Below are positions 9,065-18,445 of a stretch of 64,000 nt of DNA, one piece after another. The DNA is from Sinorhizobium fredii USDA 205 (GTDB taxonomy: Bacteria > Pseudomonadota > Alphaproteobacteria > Rhizobiales > Rhizobiaceae): NCBI RefSeq assembly GCF_001461695.1, contig NZ_AUTC01000035.1, positions 1 through 64,000 of the forward strand, in the 5' to 3' direction. Position numbers and translations under genes: made by a program. Positions within the stretch are counted from its first letter, which is position 1, and each line of letters opens with the position of its first letter. A model generated the notes under the pieces. That model did not search any database. It was not told the DNA's origin and saw nothing but the letters and a program-made list of their open reading frames with translations.

Positions 9065-9251
9065 GGCCGGAAGGGCTCGGCATCGGGCCTCGTCGGGAAG
9101 GCGTCATCTGAAAGGGGGCCGCCGTTCCGGCTCCGACAGGTCGCTTAGATCCGTTATCGTGCGGGAACCAGCATGGGGCTCGCACGTTCCCCGTCAGCAC
9201 TACAAAGGCGAGGTCGGGGAGGCCGACCCGGCAAGAGAGGCGGGCGATCTC

Positions 9252-10964
9252 ATGTATTTCATGGCTCTTGCGACGGACTATGATGGCACTTTGGCCGAGG
9301 AGGGTACGGTTCGGCCGGAAACTCTCGAAGCGCTGAGAAGGCTGAAAGAGACCGGCCGCAAGCTGCTGCTCGTCACCGGGCGCGAATTGCCGGACCTCAA
9401 GCGGGTTTTCCCCGAGATCGACCTGTTCGACAAGGTCGTCGTCGAGAACGGCGCCTTGCTCTATTCGCCCGATAGCGGTGAGGAGACGCCGATCGCGCCG
9501 GCGCCGCCGCCGGAATTTGTCGAGCGCCTTCGGCAGAAGGGCGTCGACGACATATCGGTCGGGCGCTCGATCGTCGCCACCTGGGAGCCGCATCAGGCGG
9601 CCGCGCTGGAAGCGATCAATGAACTCGGGCTCGAACTCGAGATCATCTTCAACAAGGGCGCAGTGATGGTGCTTCCGACCGGCGTCAATAAGGCGACCGG
9701 ATTGAAGGCGGCGCTGAAGGAGATGCAGCTTTCGTTCCTGAATGTCGTGGCCGTCGGCGATGCGGAGAACGACCACGCCTTGCTCCGGATGTGCGGCTGT
9801 GGCGCGGCGGTGGCGAACGCCTTGCCGGCGCTGAAAGATACGGCCGATTTTGCGCTTGAAGGTGCGCGCGGCGAGGGCGTCGAAGAATTGATCGCGGCGA
9901 TGGTCGAGCGCGACTATGCGTTCTGCACCAATCAGCGCCACCAGGTGCCTGTCGGCGAGGGTGAGAACGGGTCGGTGGAAATTGGGCCGCCTGACGTGCT
10001 GTTGATCGCCGGAAGTTCGAGCGTCGGCAAGTCGGCGCTCGCAACGGCGCTTTCGGAGCGTTTGCGAGAGCGGCGCTTCCAGTTCTGCGTCTTCGATCCG
10101 GCGGGTGATTACGAGGATCTCGAAGGTGTGGTGACCGTCGGCAACGGTTCGACCACGCCGACGGACAGCCAGGTGCTCGAAATCCTCGCCAATCCGGACG
10201 ACAATGTGGTTGTGAGCGCGCTCGGCTTCGAGCCCAAGGAACGGCCTTCCTTCTTCGCCAAGCTGCTGCCGGGCCTTTCGGCGCTTCGCGCCCGGACGGG
10301 CAGACCGCACTGGCTGATCATCGACGAGGCCCATCACCTCGTGCCGGCGGTGCGCGACGGTGAGCCGGAGCCGCTCTCGGAAGGCATCTCGGGAATGATC
10401 ATGATCACCGACCATCCCGATGCGTTTTCGCCCAAGGCGCTCGCGGCGGTAACGGCGGTGGTGGCCCTCGGCTCCGAGGCGCGCCAGGCGATCGAGAGCT
10501 TCTGCGGGGCGGTCGGCGAGGCGCCGCCGGCAGGCCTCGATCAAGTCCGCGAAGACGACGAGCTGCTTTTCTGGCGCCGCGCGACGGGTACATTCGTGCA
10601 GCGCATCCGGGCGGAAAAGCCGAAGCAGGTTCTCAGGCGCCAGACCCGCAAACATGCCGAGGGGCATCTGGGCGAGGAGGCGAGCTTCTATTTCCGCGGC
10701 CCGGAGAACAGGATGAACCTGCGCGCCCACAATCTGACGATCTTCCTGCAGATTGCCGAGGGGATCGACGAGGAGACCTGGGAGCACCATCTCAGGGCCG
10801 GCGACTACTCGAAATGGTTCGGCGACCGCATTGGCGATCAGGACTTCGCGCAGGAAGTCGCCGGAATCGAAGAGGATCGTTCCCTTTCGCCCGCCGCGAG
10901 CCGGAAGAGGCTCGCCGAGGCCGTGCGCCGTCGCTACACCCTACCTGCGTCCGGGAAGGACTGA
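9252..10964 (+). CDS. HAD phosphatase fused to a HerA/FtsK-like P-loop ATPase domain
   Basis: I place the start at the ATG 9252 (MYFMALATDYDGTLAEEG), since the preceding 31 residues look non-coding. Residues ~1-220 form a Cof/sucrose-phosphatase-type HAD hydrolase: motif I DYDGTLA, motif II LLLVTGRE, and motif IV VGDAENDHALL. The second half has a P-loop, AGSSSVGKSALATAL, and a Walker B with following His residues, IIDEAHHLVPA, resembling HerA/DUF87-type ATPases. About 570 residues in total, roughly twice a typical Cof-family HAD. A Cof-like phosphatase normally acts on sugar phosphates; the ATPase partner suggests regulation or another role. Strand and spacing suggest a single-gene unit. Confidence 0.75.
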   Translation: MYFMALATDYDGTLAEEGTVRPETLEALRRLKETGRKLLLVTGRELPDLKRVFPEIDLFDKVVVENGALLYSPDSGEETPIAPAPPPEFVERLRQKGVDDISVGRSIVATWEPHQAAALEAINELGLELEIIFNKGAVMVLPTGVNKATGLKAALKEMQLSFLNVVAVGDAENDHALLRMCGCGAAVANALPALKDTADFALEGARGEGVEELIAAMVERDYAFCTNQRHQVPVGEGENGSVEIGPPDVLLIAGSSSVGKSALATALSERLRERRFQFCVFDPAGDYEDLEGVVTVGNGSTTPTDSQVLEILANPDDNVVVSALGFEPKERPSFFAKLLPGLSALRARTGRPHWLIIDEAHHLVPAVRDGEPEPLSEGISGMIMITDHPDAFSPKALAAVTAVVALGSEARQAIESFCGAVGEAPPAGLDQVREDDELLFWRRATGTFVQRIRAEKPKQVLRRQTRKHAEGHLGEEASFYFRGPENRMNLRAHNLTIFLQIAEGIDEETWEHHLRAGDYSKWFGDRIGDQDFAQEVAGIEEDRSLSPAASRKRLAEAVRRRYTLPASGKD

Positions 10965-10994
10965 GGTGGCGGCGAGGGCGGTTGGAACGAGAGC

Positions 10995-11189
10995 TTAGCG
11001 TTTCGGCTTCTGCTTCGTGCCGGCGCTCCTTCCATCAGAGCTCTTGGAACGCTCCTCGAACCGGTCGGCGCCTTTGGCGAGATCGGATCCCTTTTGCGCT
11101 TCCACCTTCTTCTCTTCTTTCGCGGCGCTCTTGCGCAAGCCGCGAGCGGATTGCTTGCCCTTTGCCGTCGGGGCTTGTTCGACACCCAT
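10995..11189 (-). CDS. small basic Lys/Ala-rich protein
   Basis: Sixty-four residues from ATG 11189 (MGVEQAPTAKGKQSARG); a GAGGAG lies 8 nt upstream, favouring this ATG over the GTG at 11198. Very rich in Lys, Ala, Ser and Glu (AAKEEKKVEAQKGSDLAKG), with no hydrophobic core, so probably disordered and perhaps nucleic-acid binding. It is convergent with the HAD-ATPase gene and divergent from ftsZ2. I recognise no family. Low-complexity composition means it could be a spurious ORF, but the good ribosome site supports it. Confidence 0.5.
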   Translation of the reverse strand: MGVEQAPTAKGKQSARGLRKSAAKEEKKVEAQKGSDLAKGADRFEERSKSSDGRSAGTKQKPKR

Positions 11190-11503
11190 TGCAGCCACTC
11201 CTCAAGGAAGACGGAATGGAACGTGCCGGGGCGTTTCCTTGTTCCTTCCGGAATGCTTTTCGCCTTTTCCACGCCGGAATTGGGAGCGACGGAGCGTGCA
11301 ACTTGTGCGCTCGATTCCGGCGGCGGTTCGCCTGCCGTTCACGTAGCTGTGGACTTGCCTTGATTTTGCCCCTCTTGCCTTCTCCCTGGCCTTTTTGAAT
11401 TCCTAGAATGGAGGCGCGTGATTCGCGCCGCACCGCATTCGATCGCGTTTCCCGGGGCACGGGCAGCTTTCGACGGCCGGGGAACTGCCCAAGGAGAAGA
11501 GCC
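11190..11503. other. intergenic region upstream of ftsZ2
   Basis: About 310 bp between divergent genes; it should contain the ftsZ2 promoter. I see no clear repeat or operator. An AAGGAG lies just before the ftsZ2 ATG. In-frame codons before 11504 (start at 11408) are Arg-rich and do not look like an FtsZ N-terminus. Confidence 0.4.
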
Positions 11504-12541
11504 ATGACAGAGTACAAGAAGCCGATCATCACCGAGATGCGCCCGAAAATCACTGTCATCGGTGTCGGTGGTGGCGGCGGCAACGCGATCAACAACATGA
11601 TCACCGAAGACCTGCAGGGCGTCGACTTCATCGCCGCCAATACGGATGCGCAGGCGCTCGCCATGTCGAAGGCGGCGCGGCGGATCCAACTCGGCGCGGC
11701 GATCACCGAGGGCCTCGGCGCCGGCTCGCTGCCGGATATCGGCAATGCGGCGGCGCAGGAATCGATCGACGAAATCATGGATCATCTGGGCGGCACGCAT
11801 ATGTGCTTCGTCACCGCCGGCATGGGCGGCGGCACCGGCACCGGTGCGGCGCCGGTGATTGCCGAGGCGGCGCGGCGGGCCGGAATCCTGACGGTCGCCG
11901 TCGTCACCAAGCCCTTCAGCTTCGAAGGCAAGCGGCGCATGCAGACCGCGGAGCTGGGCATCGAGCGGCTGCGCGAGAGCGCCGACACTGTGATCGTCAT
12001 CCCCAACCAGAACCTTTTCCGCATTGCCGATGCCAAGACCACCTTTGCCGACGCCTTCATGATCGCCGACCGGGTGCTCTATTCCGGCGTCAGCTGCATT
12101 ACCGATCTCATCGTCAAGGAAGGCCTGATGAACCTCGACTTCGCGGACGTGAAGACGGTGATGAAGGGCATGGGCCGCGCCATGATGGGTACTGGCGAGG
12201 CAGCCGGCGAAAGTAGGGCGATGATGGCGGCGGAAGCGGCGATCGCCAACCCGCTGCTCGACGAAGTGTCGATGCGCGGCGCCAAGGGCGTGCTGGTGTC
12301 GATCTCCGGCGGCATGGACATGACACTTTTCGAGGTGGACGAAGCGGCGACCCGGATCCGCGAGGAGGTCTACGACGAGGCCGACATCGTCGTCGGCGCG
12401 ATCTTCGACCGCAGCCTGGACGGCACTTTCCGCGTTTCGGTCGTGGCGACCGGCCTCGACAGCGGCCGCGGCACCGAGGCAGCGGCGCCCGAGGCGATGA
12501 ACGGCCAGGCGGCGGCCGCGCCGGCTCGCACGCTGCAATAG
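11504..12541 (+). CDS. ftsZ2: FtsZ2-type tubulin homologue lacking the C-terminal tail
   Basis: A 345-residue protein with the complete FtsZ GTPase fold: GGGGNAIN (23-30), AANTDAQAL (45-53), the tubulin signature GGGTGTG (108-114) and the T7-loop NLDFADVK (210-217) needed for GTP hydrolysis between subunits. It ends shortly after the globular domain and has no long linker or C-terminal peptide for FtsA/ZipA-type anchoring. That shape matches the short second FtsZ described in Sinorhizobium. It may modulate the main Z ring rather than build it. Monocistronic, with a good AAGGAG ribosome site. No dcw-cluster genes adjoin it, which fits the secondary copy. Confidence 0.9.
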   Translation: MTEYKKPIITEMRPKITVIGVGGGGGNAINNMITEDLQGVDFIAANTDAQALAMSKAARRIQLGAAITEGLGAGSLPDIGNAAAQESIDEIMDHLGGTHMCFVTAGMGGGTGTGAAPVIAEAARRAGILTVAVVTKPFSFEGKRRMQTAELGIERLRESADTVIVIPNQNLFRIADAKTTFADAFMIADRVLYSGVSCITDLIVKEGLMNLDFADVKTVMKGMGRAMMGTGEAAGESRAMMAAEAAIANPLLDEVSMRGAKGVLVSISGGMDMTLFEVDEAATRIREEVYDEADIVVGAIFDRSLDGTFRVSVVATGLDSGRGTEAAAPEAMNGQAAAAPARTLQ

Positions 12542-12570
12542 GGAGGCTCGCGAGTTTAGGCGCTGCCAAT

Positions 12571-12906
12571 ATGATGGATAGACGAGCCGTCCTCGCTTCA
12601 CTCATCCAGTTCGATAGATCCTTGACTGAATTGAGAGCGGCACTCGCTGAGCTGTGTTGGGATTCTGATGCAGTCATCACGTTAAAGCGTGACGATGTTG
12701 CCTCAATTTTGAGACGATTCGAAAACGGCGAAATCGACGAACACTCCGTGGAGGCCTGGGCAAATCTCGTCTAGGTTCGCGAGGATATCGGGTTCGAGTT
12801 GGAACACGAGGAGACGATTGCGACTGCGATTCATAAACTCGCGAATCCCTACCTTCATGGTCAGGTCACAGCCATTATGTCCGAGATCCTTGTCGACCTT
12901 CGCTGA
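12571..12906 (+). pseudogene. small acidic protein gene split by an in-frame amber codon
   Basis: A continuous 111-codon frame from ATG 12571 to TGA 12904-12906 is interrupted only by TAG at codon 68 (12772-12774). The part before the stop ends in SVEAWANLV and the part after begins VREDIGFELEHEE and ends SEILVDLR. The two halves together read like one of the small 'W-A-N-x-x-E-x-R-E-D-I' proteins seen in several bacteria, sometimes as immunity-like proteins; that family assignment is from memory. A single substitution (for example GAG to TAG) would explain it. It may yield a 67-residue protein or be inactive. Confidence 0.6.
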
Positions 12907-12963
12907 GCGACTATGGGTCTAGGCAAGCGGTTTCGTCCGGGACGCTCGGCCTTAGCAAGACTC

Positions 12964-14736
12964 TCATTCCGGCAGGCCGGCGCGGCGCAGATCGTTGACG
13001 AAGCGATCGATGAAATGCTCCGGCATGGCCGGCAGGCGGCCAAAATAGAATTCGGCCCGCGCCTTGTCGGCGGTCATGTCCGGTCGTCGGCAAAGAAGGG
13101 CGGCGATTGCGTCGCGCGCTTCGGCGCTTGGCCCGCCGGCGCCGAGAGCGGCTGCCAGCACCATGGCCGGCCAGAAGGTGACGTTTTCCTGGCGCAGCGA
13201 GGCGCGGGCAGCGGCCGCCGATTCCGCAAGCCGTCCCGACTGGTAGTGGGCGATCGCCAGCATGTTGTGGAAGGTCCAGAGGTGTGGATCGCGCGGGCTC
13301 AACCGGAAAGCTTCGTTGATCGCGGCGATGCCTTCCTCCGGGCGTTCGACATAGCAAAGCGCCTGGCCGAGGGCGAAATGGCCCTGGGCGAAGCTCGCGT
13401 CGAGCCGGAGTGCATTGCGCAGATGATCGATGCCGCGCTCCGGCTGGCCGCCGAGCGCCAGTGCCCGACCGAGCGCCAGATGCGCTGCGGGCTCGCGGCT
13501 GTCGAGGGCGATCGCCCGCTCGGCGAGCCTGATGGCATCGCCGATCCGCTCGGCCCGTTCCTCCAGCGGTCCGTACCAGCCGAGCTGGATATGGACATAC
13601 GCGAGCCGCGCATGGGCCTGGGCGAAGGCGGGCTCGAGGGCGATGGCTCGCTCGAAGAGTTGCTTGGCGGTCTTCAGATCGTCGAGGTTGAACTTATAGA
13701 GGTGCCAGAGGCCCTTCAGATAGATGTTCCAGGCATCCATGTCGGCGGTGGGATGGCCACGCAGCGCAGCGAATTCGATCATCCCGAGTTCTGGCTCGAC
13801 GGTGCCGGTGATCTGGCCGGCGATTTCGTCCTGGAGGACGAAGATATCATCGAGCGTCCGGTCATAGCGCTCCGCCCAGAGCAGCATGCCGCTTTCGCCG
13901 CTCAGCAATTGGGCGGTGATGCGGATGCGACTTCCGGAGCGGCGAATGCTGCCCTCGATGACGTATTTGACGCCGAGGTCCTCGGCTACCTTCCTGACGT
14001 CGACCGACTTGCCCTTGTAGGAGAAGGACGAGTTGCGGGCGACCACCCTGAGCCAGCGGCAGCGGGCGAGCGTCGCGATCAGTTCTTCCGTGAAGCCGTC
14101 GGAAAAATGCTCCTGCTCGCCGACGCTGGAGAGGTTGACGAAGGGCAGGACGGCAATCGAAGGGCGCTGACGCTCCTGTAGCGGCCGTTGGTCCGGCGGC
14201 GGCGCAGCGGGGGCGGGCTCGGACGCCTCACCCGGTTGCCACCGCCAGATGCGAATGGGGCGGTGTACGTCGCTGAGCGTCCGCTTGCCGATATCGGTGG
14301 CCGGGAAATCAAGCTTGGACGCGACGTGATCATGAACCTGCTGCGAAACGCAGATTCCGCCGGGCGGAGCGATTTCCTGGAGGCGCGCGGCGACGGTAAC
14401 GCCATCGCCATGGATGTCGTCGTCTTCGACAATGACGTCGCCGAGGTGAATGCCGATACGCAGTTCCAGGCGCTGGGTGCCGCCCTTTTCGTTGTGCTGC
14501 GGCATCATCTGCTGGATTGTCATGGCGCAGCCGACGGCATCGACAACGCTCGCGAACTCCGCCAGCAATCCGTCGCCCGTCTGCTTTACGATCCGGCCGC
14601 TATGCGCGGCGATTGTCGGGAGGATCAAGGTGCTGCGGCAGGCCTTCAGCGCGCTGAAGGTTCCCGCCTCGTCGAGCCCCATCAAACGGCTGTAGCCGAC
14701 GACATCCGCATCCAGGATGGCTGCCAGCCGCCTCAT
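12964..14736 (-). CDS. class III adenylate/guanylate cyclase with TolB-like and TPR domains
   Basis: Start at ATG 14736 (MRRLAAILDADVVGYSRL), as is typical for the family; an ATG 16 codons upstream is less likely. Residues ~1-170 form a class III cyclase catalytic domain, with the metal-binding Asp in LDADVVGYS and VKQTGDGLLAEF. A TolB-like beta module follows (RPSIAVLPFVNLS; WAERYDRTLDDIF), then a series of TPR helices to the C-terminus (for example RAIALEPAFAQAHARLAYVH). No membrane segment is evident. Probably makes cAMP in response to a signal read by the TolB/TPR part. The TolB-TPR module is closely similar to that of the SARP regulator at 24882-26906. Confidence 0.85.
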   Translation of the reverse strand: MRRLAAILDADVVGYSRLMGLDEAGTFSALKACRSTLILPTIAAHSGRIVKQTGDGLLAEFASVVDAVGCAMTIQQMMPQHNEKGGTQRLELRIGIHLGDVIVEDDDIHGDGVTVAARLQEIAPPGGICVSQQVHDHVASKLDFPATDIGKRTLSDVHRPIRIWRWQPGEASEPAPAAPPPDQRPLQERQRPSIAVLPFVNLSSVGEQEHFSDGFTEELIATLARCRWLRVVARNSSFSYKGKSVDVRKVAEDLGVKYVIEGSIRRSGSRIRITAQLLSGESGMLLWAERYDRTLDDIFVLQDEIAGQITGTVEPELGMIEFAALRGHPTADMDAWNIYLKGLWHLYKFNLDDLKTAKQLFERAIALEPAFAQAHARLAYVHIQLGWYGPLEERAERIGDAIRLAERAIALDSREPAAHLALGRALALGGQPERGIDHLRNALRLDASFAQGHFALGQALCYVERPEEGIAAINEAFRLSPRDPHLWTFHNMLAIAHYQSGRLAESAAAARASLRQENVTFWPAMVLAAALGAGGPSAEARDAIAALLCRRPDMTADKARAEFYFGRLPAMPEHFIDRFVNDLRRAGLPE

Positions 14737-14961
14737 GCGGCAATCTCCCGGACCTGGTGCGGTGATGGGCTTTGACGAATCCAAATCATGGGTGCGATCG
14801 ATTCCGAGCCGCGGGATATCGGCGAATTTGCCGCTTTAGTTCTTTATCCGCTGGCAGAGCCTAGCAACCGCACGAGTGCCTGTGAAGTGGTATCGGTACC
14901 CTCAAAAGCATAGCGGGCAGCCGCCGAGCTCGGACTTGATGGAGTCTCCGACCGCTCGGTG

Positions 14962-16302
14962 TCATTTCCCCCGGCGGCTAACCCGCCAGATGATGTTGCC
15001 GACGTCGTCGGCGACGAGCAGGGCGCCCGTTTTGTCGATTGCGACGCCGACCGGCCGACCCATGGCCTTGTTGTCGCGGCCGATGAAGCCGGTGAGGACG
15101 TCGCTCGGCGGGCCGTTCGGTTCGCCATTGCGGAAGGGGACGAAGACGACCTTGTATCCGCTATAGACGCTTCTATTCCAGGAGCCGTGCTGGCCGACGA
15201 AAGCGCCGTTGCGGTAGCTCGGCCCCAGTTTCGCTTCCTTGGAGAATGTCAGCCCAAGCGAGGCCGTGTGCGAGCCGAGCGCGTAGTCCGGTTTGATCGC
15301 CCTGGCGACGAGGTCCGGCCGCTGCGGCTTGACCCGTGCGTCGGCGTTCTGGCCGAAATAGCTGTAAGGCCAGCCGTAGAAACCGCCGGCGCGGACAGAG
15401 GTCATGTAGTCCGGGACGAGGTCGTCACCGATCTCGTCCCGCTCGTTGACGGCGACCCAGAGCTCGCCGCTCTCGGGGTTCCAGGAGAGGCCATTCGGAT
15501 TGCGCAGCCCCGAGGCGAAGACCCGGGTGCGGCGGCTTGCCCGGTCGACCTCGAGCACGCCTGCACGGTTTATCTCCGCCGCCATGCCGTTTTCCCCGAC
15601 GTTGCTGTTGGAGCCCACCGTAACGTAAAGCTTGCGGCCGTCGCGGCTCGCAATGACGTCCTTGGTCCAATGGTGGTTCAGATCACCCGCGGGCAGATCG
15701 ACGATCTTTTCCGGTCTCGTGGTTATCCGGGTCCGGCCGCTCCTATAGGGGAAGGCGACCAGCGCATCGGTGTTGGCGACGTATAGCCGGCCGTTCGACA
15801 AGGTCATGCCGAAGGGCGAATTGAGCCCCTCGATAAATGTCCGGCGCAGATCGGCGACACCGTCGCCATCCGTGTCGCGCAGCAGCGTGATGCGATTAGC
15901 ACTCTTCGTCGCCGCGCCAGCGCGTTTCATTGCGGCTCCCATGACCAACTTGCGAAGGCTGAAGCCGCTGTTCTCCTTCTCCGGAGCATTGCTTTCGGCG
16001 ACCAGCACATCGCCGTTCGGCAGCACATGCAGCCAGCGCGGGTGGTCCAGGCCGGATGCAAAGGCATTCACCGTCAATCCTTTCGCCGGCTGCGGTAACG
16101 CACCTCCCGGCCAGCCTTTCGCCTCGGCAATTCTTATAGTCGGGATCAGCGTCGGTCTCGGCTTCGGCAGCGTGGGGTTCGGACCGTAGCCGCCGCTCCC
16201 GGCGATTGCGCCGGTGCGTTGCGCGGAGACGCTCGTGCAGCCGGCGAGGAGCGCGCCTATGACGACGACCATAAGTGAGTTGCGCCGGAAGCCGGTCTTC
16301 AT
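14962..16302 (-). CDS. sorbosone dehydrogenase-like (PQQ-type beta-propeller) lipoprotein
   Basis: 446 residues from ATG 16302 ([17 protein letters not shown]). The lipobox LLAGC indicates lipid attachment at the membrane. The mature protein shows the glucose/sorbosone dehydrogenase propeller pattern: [56 protein letters not shown] and [14 protein letters not shown] loops (here [11 protein letters not shown]). Probably oxidises a sugar or sugar derivative in the periplasm, or is an orphan propeller; PQQ-binding residues cannot be confirmed by eye. Frames extending this ORF upstream to 17709 are antisense to the TRAP gene and are rejected. It is divergent from the TRAP operon. Confidence 0.85.
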   Translation of the reverse strand: MKTGFRRNSLMVVVIGALLAGCTSVSAQRTGAIAGSGGYGPNPTLPKPRPTLIPTIRIAEAKGWPGGALPQPAKGLTVNAFASGLDHPRWLHVLPNGDVLVAESNAPEKENSGFSLRKLVMGAAMKRAGAATKSANRITLLRDTDGDGVADLRRTFIEGLNSPFGMTLSNGRLYVANTDALVAFPYRSGRTRITTRPEKIVDLPAGDLNHHWTKDVIASRDGRKLYVTVGSNSNVGENGMAAEINRAGVLEVDRASRRTRVFASGLRNPNGLSWNPESGELWVAVNERDEIGDDLVPDYMTSVRAGGFYGWPYSYFGQNADARVKPQRPDLVARAIKPDYALGSHTASLGLTFSKEAKLGPSYRNGAFVGQHGSWNRSVYSGYKVVFVPFRNGEPNGPPSDVLTGFIGRDNKAMGRPVGVAIDKTGALLVADDVGNIIWRVSRRGK

Positions 16303-16557
16303 CGGAGGTCCTCGGAACGTATTGTGCCGCTTCGGCGTTAGACGCGCGGCCGCTTCGCAATATTCCTTGTCGGTCACCAAACAGCCGCGTTCCCTTCTTG
16401 TTCCTGCAATCTTTGCGTGGGGCAGCATTCGGGAGTATTCTTGAAGCAGCTCGAAACGACTGGGGCGCGACGCCTCGAATTGGGCGTTCTGCCTCTTAGA
16501 ACTTTGAATCGCCTGCGGAAACTTGTTCCTAAGATGCGCAGGCTCTGGGAGGAAAAG
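16303..16557. promoter_or_regulatory. divergent promoter region of sorbosone-dehydrogenase-like and TRAP genes
   Basis: 255 bp between divergent start codons, so both promoters should be here. I cannot pick out a convincing promoter hexamer pair or operator. A GGAGGAAAAG directly precedes the DctP ATG. Confidence 0.4.
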
Positions 16558-17700
16558 ATGAAGCAAGGAACCCGGAACCGGGGGAAGACATCGCGCCGCC
16601 AATTTCTGAGCGGCGCGGCCATGGCCGGCGCAGCGGCAGTCGCGGCGCCTAGCGTCGTCAAGGCGCAAGGGCCGACCAACATGCGCTGGCAAAGCACCTG
16701 GCCGTCGAAGGACATCTTTCACGAGTTCGCAATCGATTTCGCCAAGAAGGTCAACGACATGACCGGCGGCGATCTGAAGATCGAGGTGCTGCCGGCGGGC
16801 GCCGTCGTGCCGGCATTCGGCCTGCTCGATGCGGTATCCCAGGGGACGCTCGACGGCGGCCACGGCGTCGTCGCCTACCACTACGGCAAGCAGTCGGCGC
16901 TGGCCCTTTGGGGCTCCGGGCCGGGCTTCGCCATGGACGCCAACATGCTGCTCGCCTGGCACAAGTATGGCGGTGGCAAGGACCTTCTTGCCAAGCTTTA
17001 CGAATCGATCGGCGCCAATGTCGTTTCGTTCCTCTACGGGCCGATGCCGACGCAACCGCTCGGCTGGTTCAAGAAGCCGGTCGCCAAGGTCGAGGATATC
17101 CAGGGCCTCAAGTTCCGCACGGTCGGCATTTCGATCGATGTCTTCACCGGGCTCGGCGCCGCAGTCAACGCCTTGCCGGGCGGCGAGATCGTCGCCGCTC
17201 TCGATCGCGGCCTGCTCGACGCGGCGGAATTCAACAATGCCTCCTCCGACCGGGTGCTCGGTTTCCCGGACGTATCGAAAATCTGCATGCTGCAGAGCTA
17301 CCACCAGAATGCCGAGCAGTTCGAAATCCTGTTCAACAAGGCACGATACGACCAGTTGCCGGAGCAGATGAAGGCGATCATCTCCAACGCGGCGGAGGCC
17401 GCCTCCCAGGACATGCACTGGAAAGCGATCGACCGCTATTCGCGGGACTATGTGGCGATGCAGACCTCCGATCAGGTCAAGTTCTACAAGACGCCGGAGG
17501 CGATCCTCAAGAGACAGCTCGAGGTCTACGACGAGGTGGTGAAAAAGAAAGCTGCAGAGAACCCGCTGTTCAAGGAGGTCATTCAATCCCAGATCGCCTT
17601 TGCAGAGCGCGCGACGCGGTGGGAACAGGATACCCTCGTCGGCCGGCGGCTGGCGTTCGACCACTATTTCGGGAAAGAGGGGGTGGCGAAGTCGCTCTGA
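16558..17700 (+). CDS. TRAP transporter substrate-binding protein, DctP family
   Basis: 380 residues from ATG 16558, chosen for the GGAGGAAAAG directly before it and for the twin-arginine signal [14 protein letters not shown]. The mature part begins [20 protein letters not shown] and contains [19 protein letters not shown], with the conserved Arg of DctP proteins that binds the ligand carboxylate, and [18 protein letters not shown]. It most resembles TakP-like proteins that bind 2-oxo or other monocarboxylic acids, a judgement from general appearance. It captures an acid in the periplasm and hands it to the DctQ/DctM membrane partners encoded next. Confidence 0.9.
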   Translation: MKQGTRNRGKTSRRQFLSGAAMAGAAAVAAPSVVKAQGPTNMRWQSTWPSKDIFHEFAIDFAKKVNDMTGGDLKIEVLPAGAVVPAFGLLDAVSQGTLDGGHGVVAYHYGKQSALALWGSGPGFAMDANMLLAWHKYGGGKDLLAKLYESIGANVVSFLYGPMPTQPLGWFKKPVAKVEDIQGLKFRTVGISIDVFTGLGAAVNALPGGEIVAALDRGLLDAAEFNNASSDRVLGFPDVSKICMLQSYHQNAEQFEILFNKARYDQLPEQMKAIISNAAEAASQDMHWKAIDRYSRDYVAMQTSDQVKFYKTPEAILKRQLEVYDEVVKKKAAENPLFKEVIQSQIAFAERATRWEQDTLVGRRLAFDHYFGKEGVAKSL

Positions 17701-17713
17701 CTTTCTCACCTTT

Positions 17714-17745
17714 CACGCGTCACCGGGCGATGCCGGTGACGCGTG
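17714..17745 (+). terminator. intercistronic hairpin between DctP and DctQ genes
   Basis: Perfect 13-bp inverted repeat (CACGCGTCACCGG and CCGGTGACGCGTG) with a 6-nt GCGATG loop, 13 bp after the DctP stop. There is no following T-tract, so it more likely stabilises the binding-protein mRNA or attenuates read-through. That would raise the level of the periplasmic protein over the membrane subunits. Confidence 0.65.
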
Positions 17746-17776
17746 ATCGGAGCATGGGGCATTCTGGGGGGCGCGC

Positions 17777-18445
17777 GTGGACGTTCAGCATTTTCTCATC
17801 AGCATCGACAAGGTCAGCGTGTGGTTCGGCAAGGCCGCCGCATGGCTGATCATCGGTCTGATGGTGCTGGTCTGCGTCGAGGTATTCAAGCGCTACATCC
17901 TCAATGCGCCGACCGCCTGGATCTTCGACGCGAGCAACATGCTCTACGGCACGCTGTTCATGCTGGCCGGTGCCTATGCGCTGGCGCAGAACGCCCATGT
18001 GCGCGGTGATTTCATCTACAGCTCGCTGAAACCCCGCACACAGGCCGCGCTCGATCTTGCGCTTTATATCTTATTCTTCCTGCCGGGCGTCGCAGCACTC
18101 GTCTATGCCGGATACGACTATGCCGCCCTTTCATGGCGCATCGGCGAACACTCCACCGTGACGGCGGAAGGGCCGCCGATCTACTATTTCAAGACAGTCA
18201 TTCCCGTGGCCGGCGCCCTCGTGATGCTGCAGGGGCTCGCCGAGATCGTGCGCTGCATCGCCTGTCTAAGGACCGGGGAATGGCCGCGCCGGATGAAGGA
18301 CGTCGAGGAGATGGACGTGGTCGCCGAGCAGCTTGCCCACAGCGAACATGTCGACGTCGAGGCTCGCGCGGCCGCGATCGAGCGGGCGCAGGACATCGAG
18401 AAAGCGGCTCGGCAGCGCGGCCTCGGGGGTGAGGAGGAGCCGTGA
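17777..18445 (+). CDS. TRAP transporter small membrane subunit, DctQ family
   Basis: 222 residues, GTG start at 17777. Four hydrophobic segments (AAWLIIGLMVLVCVEVF, MLYGTLFMLAGAYALAQ, LDLALYILFFLPGVAALVYAGY, TVIPVAGALVMLQGLAEIV) match the four-helix DctQ topology, with the characteristic NAHVRGDFIY loop. The C-terminal ~50 residues form a charged tail (EEMDVVAEQLAHSEHVDVEA) longer than in most DctQ proteins. Its stop overlaps the GTG of the large subunit (GTGA), implying coupled translation. It joins the DctM permease in the inner membrane. Confidence 0.9.
   Translation: MDVQHFLISIDKVSVWFGKAAAWLIIGLMVLVCVEVFKRYILNAPTAWIFDASNMLYGTLFMLAGAYALAQNAHVRGDFIYSSLKPRTQAALDLALYILFFLPGVAALVYAGYDYAALSWRIGEHSTVTAEGPPIYYFKTVIPVAGALVMLQGLAEIVRCIACLRTGEWPRRMKDVEEMDVVAEQLAHSEHVDVEARAAAIERAQDIEKAARQRGLGGEEEP

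Noticed and set aside
8946..10790. 614-codon minus-strand ORF
   Set aside because: Antisense to the HAD-ATPase fusion, with an Arg/His-rich composition typical of GC-rich shadows.
12913..14181. 422-codon plus-strand ORF
   Set aside because: Antisense to the cyclase gene, where all domain motifs are on the other strand.
14962..17709. 915-codon minus-strand ORF
   Set aside because: The portion before the ATG at 16302 is antisense to the TRAP binding-protein gene and has no family pattern; the lipoprotein start at 16302 is clear.
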